Shown here piece by piece: positions 14,109-16,661 of a DNA stretch of 16,661 bases (the first letter of the stretch is position 1; each line of letters begins with the position of its first letter). The DNA is from an uncultured Dechloromonas sp. Its GTDB lineage: Bacteria > Pseudomonadota > Gammaproteobacteria > Burkholderiales > Rhodocyclaceae. Below the pieces are notes generated by a model. The model was not told the origin of the DNA. It did not search any database and was given only the letters and a program-made list of their open reading frames with translations. Both the position numbers and the translations under genes were made by a program. The stretch covers positions 1-16,661 of the forward strand of contig CALKUR010000069.1 in assembly GCA_937996725.1 (NCBI GenBank). The letters run 5' to 3'.

Positions 14109-16661
14109 TTATTCTTCGTCGTCGGTTTCAACGATCTTTTCCAGACCGGCCAGCTTTTCGCCGTCATCCAGCGAAATCAGCGTGACGCCCTGCGTGGCGC
14201 GACCCAGTTCACGAATCTCGTTCACGCGGGTACGGATCAGCACACCACCGGTGGTAATGAGCATGATTTCGTCTTCGTCGCTCACCAGCTTGGCAGCAAC
14301 GACACGACCGTTACGAGCGCTTTCGGCAATGGCCTTCACGCCTTGCGTACCGCGACCGGAGTGACGGAAGTCGGCCAGCGCCGTACGCTTACCAAAACCG
14401 TTCTCGGTAGCGACCAGCACGGTCTGCGCATCGTCTTGCGCCACGAGTAGCGACAGCACCTGTTGATCTTTCTGTAGCTTCATCCCGCGCACGCCGCGCG
14501 CCGGACGGCCCATCGGACGCACGTCTTCTTCGTCGAACCAGACGGCCTTACCGGCATCCGATACCAGCATGATGTCGTTGCCACCCGAGGTCAGTTGTGC
14601 GCCAATGAGGTAATCGTTTTCGTCGAGCGCCACGGCGATGATGCCGGCCTTACGCGGATTGGAGAAGTCCGACAACGGCGTCTTCTTCACGGTACCCAGC
14701 GAGGTGGCCATAAAGACGTAACGATCTTCGGCGAATTCCTTCACCGGCAGAATCGCGTTGATCTTCTCGCCTTCTTCCAGCGGGAACATATTCACGATCG
14801 GCTTGCCGCGCGAGATACGCGAACCCTGCGGCACTTCGTACACCTTCAGCCAATAGCAGCGGCCGCGGTTGCTGAAGCACAGAATGTAATCGTGGGTGTT
14901 AGCCACAAACAAGTGTTCGACGAAATCGTCGTCTTTGATGGCTGCCGCTTGCTTGCCACGACCGCCACGACGTTGTGCGCGGTAATCGGTGAGCGGCTGG
15001 CTCTTGATGTAACCGGTGTGCGACAACGTCACGACCATGTCTTGCGGTGCGATCAGATCTTCCACGCCCAGGTCTTGCGTATGCGTGACGATTTCCGAAC
15101 GGCGCTTGTCTTTCGTCGCAACGACGAACTGTTCACGCACATCGTTAAGTTCCTGACCGATGATCTCGGTAATACGCGCTGGCTTAGCCAGAATGTCGAG
15201 CAGGTCGGCAATCTTTTCCATCACTTCGCGGTATTCGTTGACGATCTTGTCTTGTTCCAGACCGGTCAGGCGCTGCAGACGTAGTTCGAGAATCGCTTGC
15301 GCCTGAATATCCGACAGACGATAGCCCTTGTCGGTCATGCCAAACTCGGGACCAATCCCTTCCGGGCGCGAGGCTTCGGCCGCAGCACGCTTAAGCATGT
15401 CGCTGACCAGCGTGCTTGCCCAGGTGCGCGACATCAGACCGACCTTAGCGTCGGCCGGGGTCGGCGCGGCTTTGATCAGGGCGATGATTTCGTCGACGTT
15501 CGACAGCGCCACAGCCAAACCTTCGAGGATATGGCCACGATCACGCGCCTTACGCAGTTCAAAGACCGTACGACGTGTGACCACTTCGCGGCGATGCGCC
15601 AGGAAGCATTGCAGCATCTGCTTCAGGTTGAGCAGGCGCGGCTGGCCATCGACCAGCGCCACCATGTTCATACCGAAGGTGTCTTGCAGCTGCGTCATCT
15701 TGTACAGGTTGTTCAAGATGATGTCAGGGATCTCGCCACGCTTCAGCTCAATCACCACGCGCATACCGGACTTATCCGACTCGTCGCGGATTTCCGAGAT
15801 GCCTTCGATCTTCTTCTCGTTCACGAGCTCGGCAATCTTCTCGAGCAGCGTGCGCTTGTTCACCTGGTACGGCAGTTCGTCGATGATGATCGACTGACGA
15901 TTGCCTGATTTGTCCAGATCTTCAAAGTGGGTCTTGCCGCGCATGACCACACGGCCGCGACCAGTGCGATAACCATCGCGCACGCCCGATACACCGTAGA
16001 TGATGCCGGCGGTCGGGAAATCCGGTGCCGGCACGATGTCGATCAGCTGATCAATCGTCAGATCCGGATTCGCCAGCAGCGCCTGGCAAGCAGCCAGCAC
16101 TTCCGACAGGTTGTGCGGCGGAATGTTCGTGGCCATACCCACGGCAATACCCGACGAACCATTGATCAGTAGGTTCGGGATACGCGCCGGCAGAATCAGC
16201 GGTTCTTGTTCGGAGCCATCGTAGTTCGGCCCGAAGTCGACGGTTTCTTTATCAATATCGGCCAGCAGTTCGTGACCAATGCGGGCCATACGAACTTCCG
16301 TATAACGCATCGCGGCGGCGTTATCGCCATCGACCGAACCAAAGTTACCCTGACCATCGACCAGCATGTAACGCAGCGAGAAATCCTGCGCCATACGAAC
16401 AATGGTGTCATAAACCGCCGTATCACCGTGCGGGTGATACTTACCGATCACGTCACCCACGATGCGGGCGGACTTGCGGTAGGGCTTGTTCCAGTCGTAG
16501 CCGTTCTCGTTCATCGAGAACAGGATGCGGCGATGCACCGGCTTCAGGCCGTCGCGCACATCGGGAAGCGCGCGGCTGACGATGACGCTCATGGCGTAAT
16601 CGAGATAGCTCTTTCGCATCTCCTCTTCGATGGAGATGGGGGCGATCTCGGAAGGGTTGGA
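14109..16661 (-). CDS. gyrA: DNA gyrase subunit A, 5' end cut by window
   Basis: The frame is open to the right edge. An internal Met at 16619 is not the start: 14 more in-frame codons upstream (ending I-S-I-E-E-E) match the GyrA N-terminus, so only a few codons are missing. GyrA performs the double-strand cleavage and passage of DNA gyrase. Counting from Met 16619, the catalytic tyrosine is residue 106 (codon 16302-16304, E. coli Tyr122). The quinolone-resistance region reads H-G-D-T-A-V-Y-D, i.e. Thr at E. coli position 83 and Asp at 87. The C-terminal DNA-wrapping domain has the GyrA box Q-R-R-G-G-R-G (starting near residue 549), which marks gyrase and not topoisomerase IV, and the protein ends in an acidic tail. 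serC follows after 17 bases without a terminator. Confidence 0.98.
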   Translation of the reverse strand, partial: SNPSEIAPISIEEEMRKSYLDYAMSVIVSRALPDVRDGLKPVHRRILFSMNENGYDWNKPYRKSARIVGDVIGKYHPHGDTAVYDTIVRMAQDFSLRYMLVDGQGNFGSVDGDNAAAMRYTEVRMARIGHELLADIDKETVDFGPNYDGSEQEPLILPARIPNLLINGSSGIAVGMATNIPPHNLSEVLAACQALLANPDLTIDQLIDIVPAPDFPTAGIIYGVSGVRDGYRTGRGRVVMRGKTHFEDLDKSGNRQSIIIDELPYQVNKRTLLEKIAELVNEKKIEGISEIRDESDKSGMRVVIELKRGEIPDIILNNLYKMTQLQDTFGMNMVALVDGQPRLLNLKQMLQCFLAHRREVVTRRTVFELRKARDRGHILEGLAVALSNVDEIIALIKAAPTPADAKVGLMSRTWASTLVSDMLKRAAAEASRPEGIGPEFGMTDKGYRLSDIQAQAILELRLQRLTGLEQDKIVNEYREVMEKIADLLDILAKPARITEIIGQELNDVREQFVVATKDKRRSEIVTHTQDLGVEDLIAPQDMVVTLSHTGYIKSQPLTDYRAQRRGGRGKQAAAIKDDDFVEHLFVANTHDYILCFSNRGRCYWLKVYEVPQGSRISRGKPIVNMFPLEEGEKINAILPVKEFAEDRYVFMATSLGTVKKTPLSDFSNPRKAGIIAVALDENDYLIGAQLTSGGNDIMLVSDAGKAVWFDEEDVRPMGRPARGVRGMKLQKDQQVLSLLVAQDDAQTVLVATENGFGKRTALADFRHSGRGTQGVKAIAESARNGRVVAAKLVSDEDEIMLITTGGVLIRTRVNEIRELGRATQGVTLISLDDGEKLAGLEKIVETDDEE

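Noticed and set aside
1..16661. Mobile elements, CRISPR arrays, tRNA/rRNA genes, toxin-antitoxin or phage-defence genes
   Set aside because: Reading both strands gave no transposase, integrase, regularly spaced repeats, tRNA-like cloverleaf or defence-type protein; all substantial frames are accounted for by core metabolism, LPS assembly and polysaccharide genes.

Overview
The window looks like chromosomal DNA from a betaproteobacterium. The order gyrA-serC-pheA-hisC-tyrA-aroA/cmk-rpsA-ihfB-lapA-lapB, followed by ugd, matches the conserved aromatic-amino-acid/housekeeping 'supraoperon' of beta- and gammaproteobacteria. The aroA-cmk fusion and a ugd gene directly after lapB point to Betaproteobacteria; the order and family cannot be resolved from the sequence alone. 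Every gene supported here lies on the minus strand, so transcription runs from the right end of the window to the left.

Right and centre (about 4072-16661): GC-rich core genes. gyrA (5' end cut by the window edge) is followed by serC, pheA, hisC, tyrA and a fused aroA-cmk, with gaps of only 14-31 bases and no visible terminator. Together these genes make serine/PLP precursor (SerC), take shikimate-3-phosphate toward chorismate (AroA), take chorismate toward phenylalanine and tyrosine (PheA, TyrA, HisC), and supply CMP kinase and DNA gyrase. After a 132-base gap holding a hairpin and a weak promoter candidate come rpsA (ribosomal protein S1) and ihfB (IHF beta). A near-perfect intrinsic terminator closes that unit. 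lapA and lapB, which control LPS synthesis and assembly, follow immediately after it.

Left (1-3952): a surface-polysaccharide region. ugd (UDP-glucuronate synthesis) has intermediate composition and its own extended -10 promoter candidate. Beyond it the DNA becomes strongly AT-rich and holds a small FAD/NAD(P)H reductase, a B12-binding-type radical SAM enzyme, a 373-base non-coding leader and the first 69 codons of a family-2 glycosyltransferase. This end looks like the variable, probably horizontally acquired part of an O-antigen, capsule or exopolysaccharide locus attached to a conserved anchor (lapB-ugd).

The most interesting parts are the radical SAM/flavoprotein gene pair of unknown function inside the polysaccharide locus, and an ops-like (RfaH recruitment) sequence in the leader before the glycosyltransferase gene. 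The terminator placed only 32 bases before lapA is also notable. No tRNA, rRNA, CRISPR array, insertion sequence or attachment site was seen.
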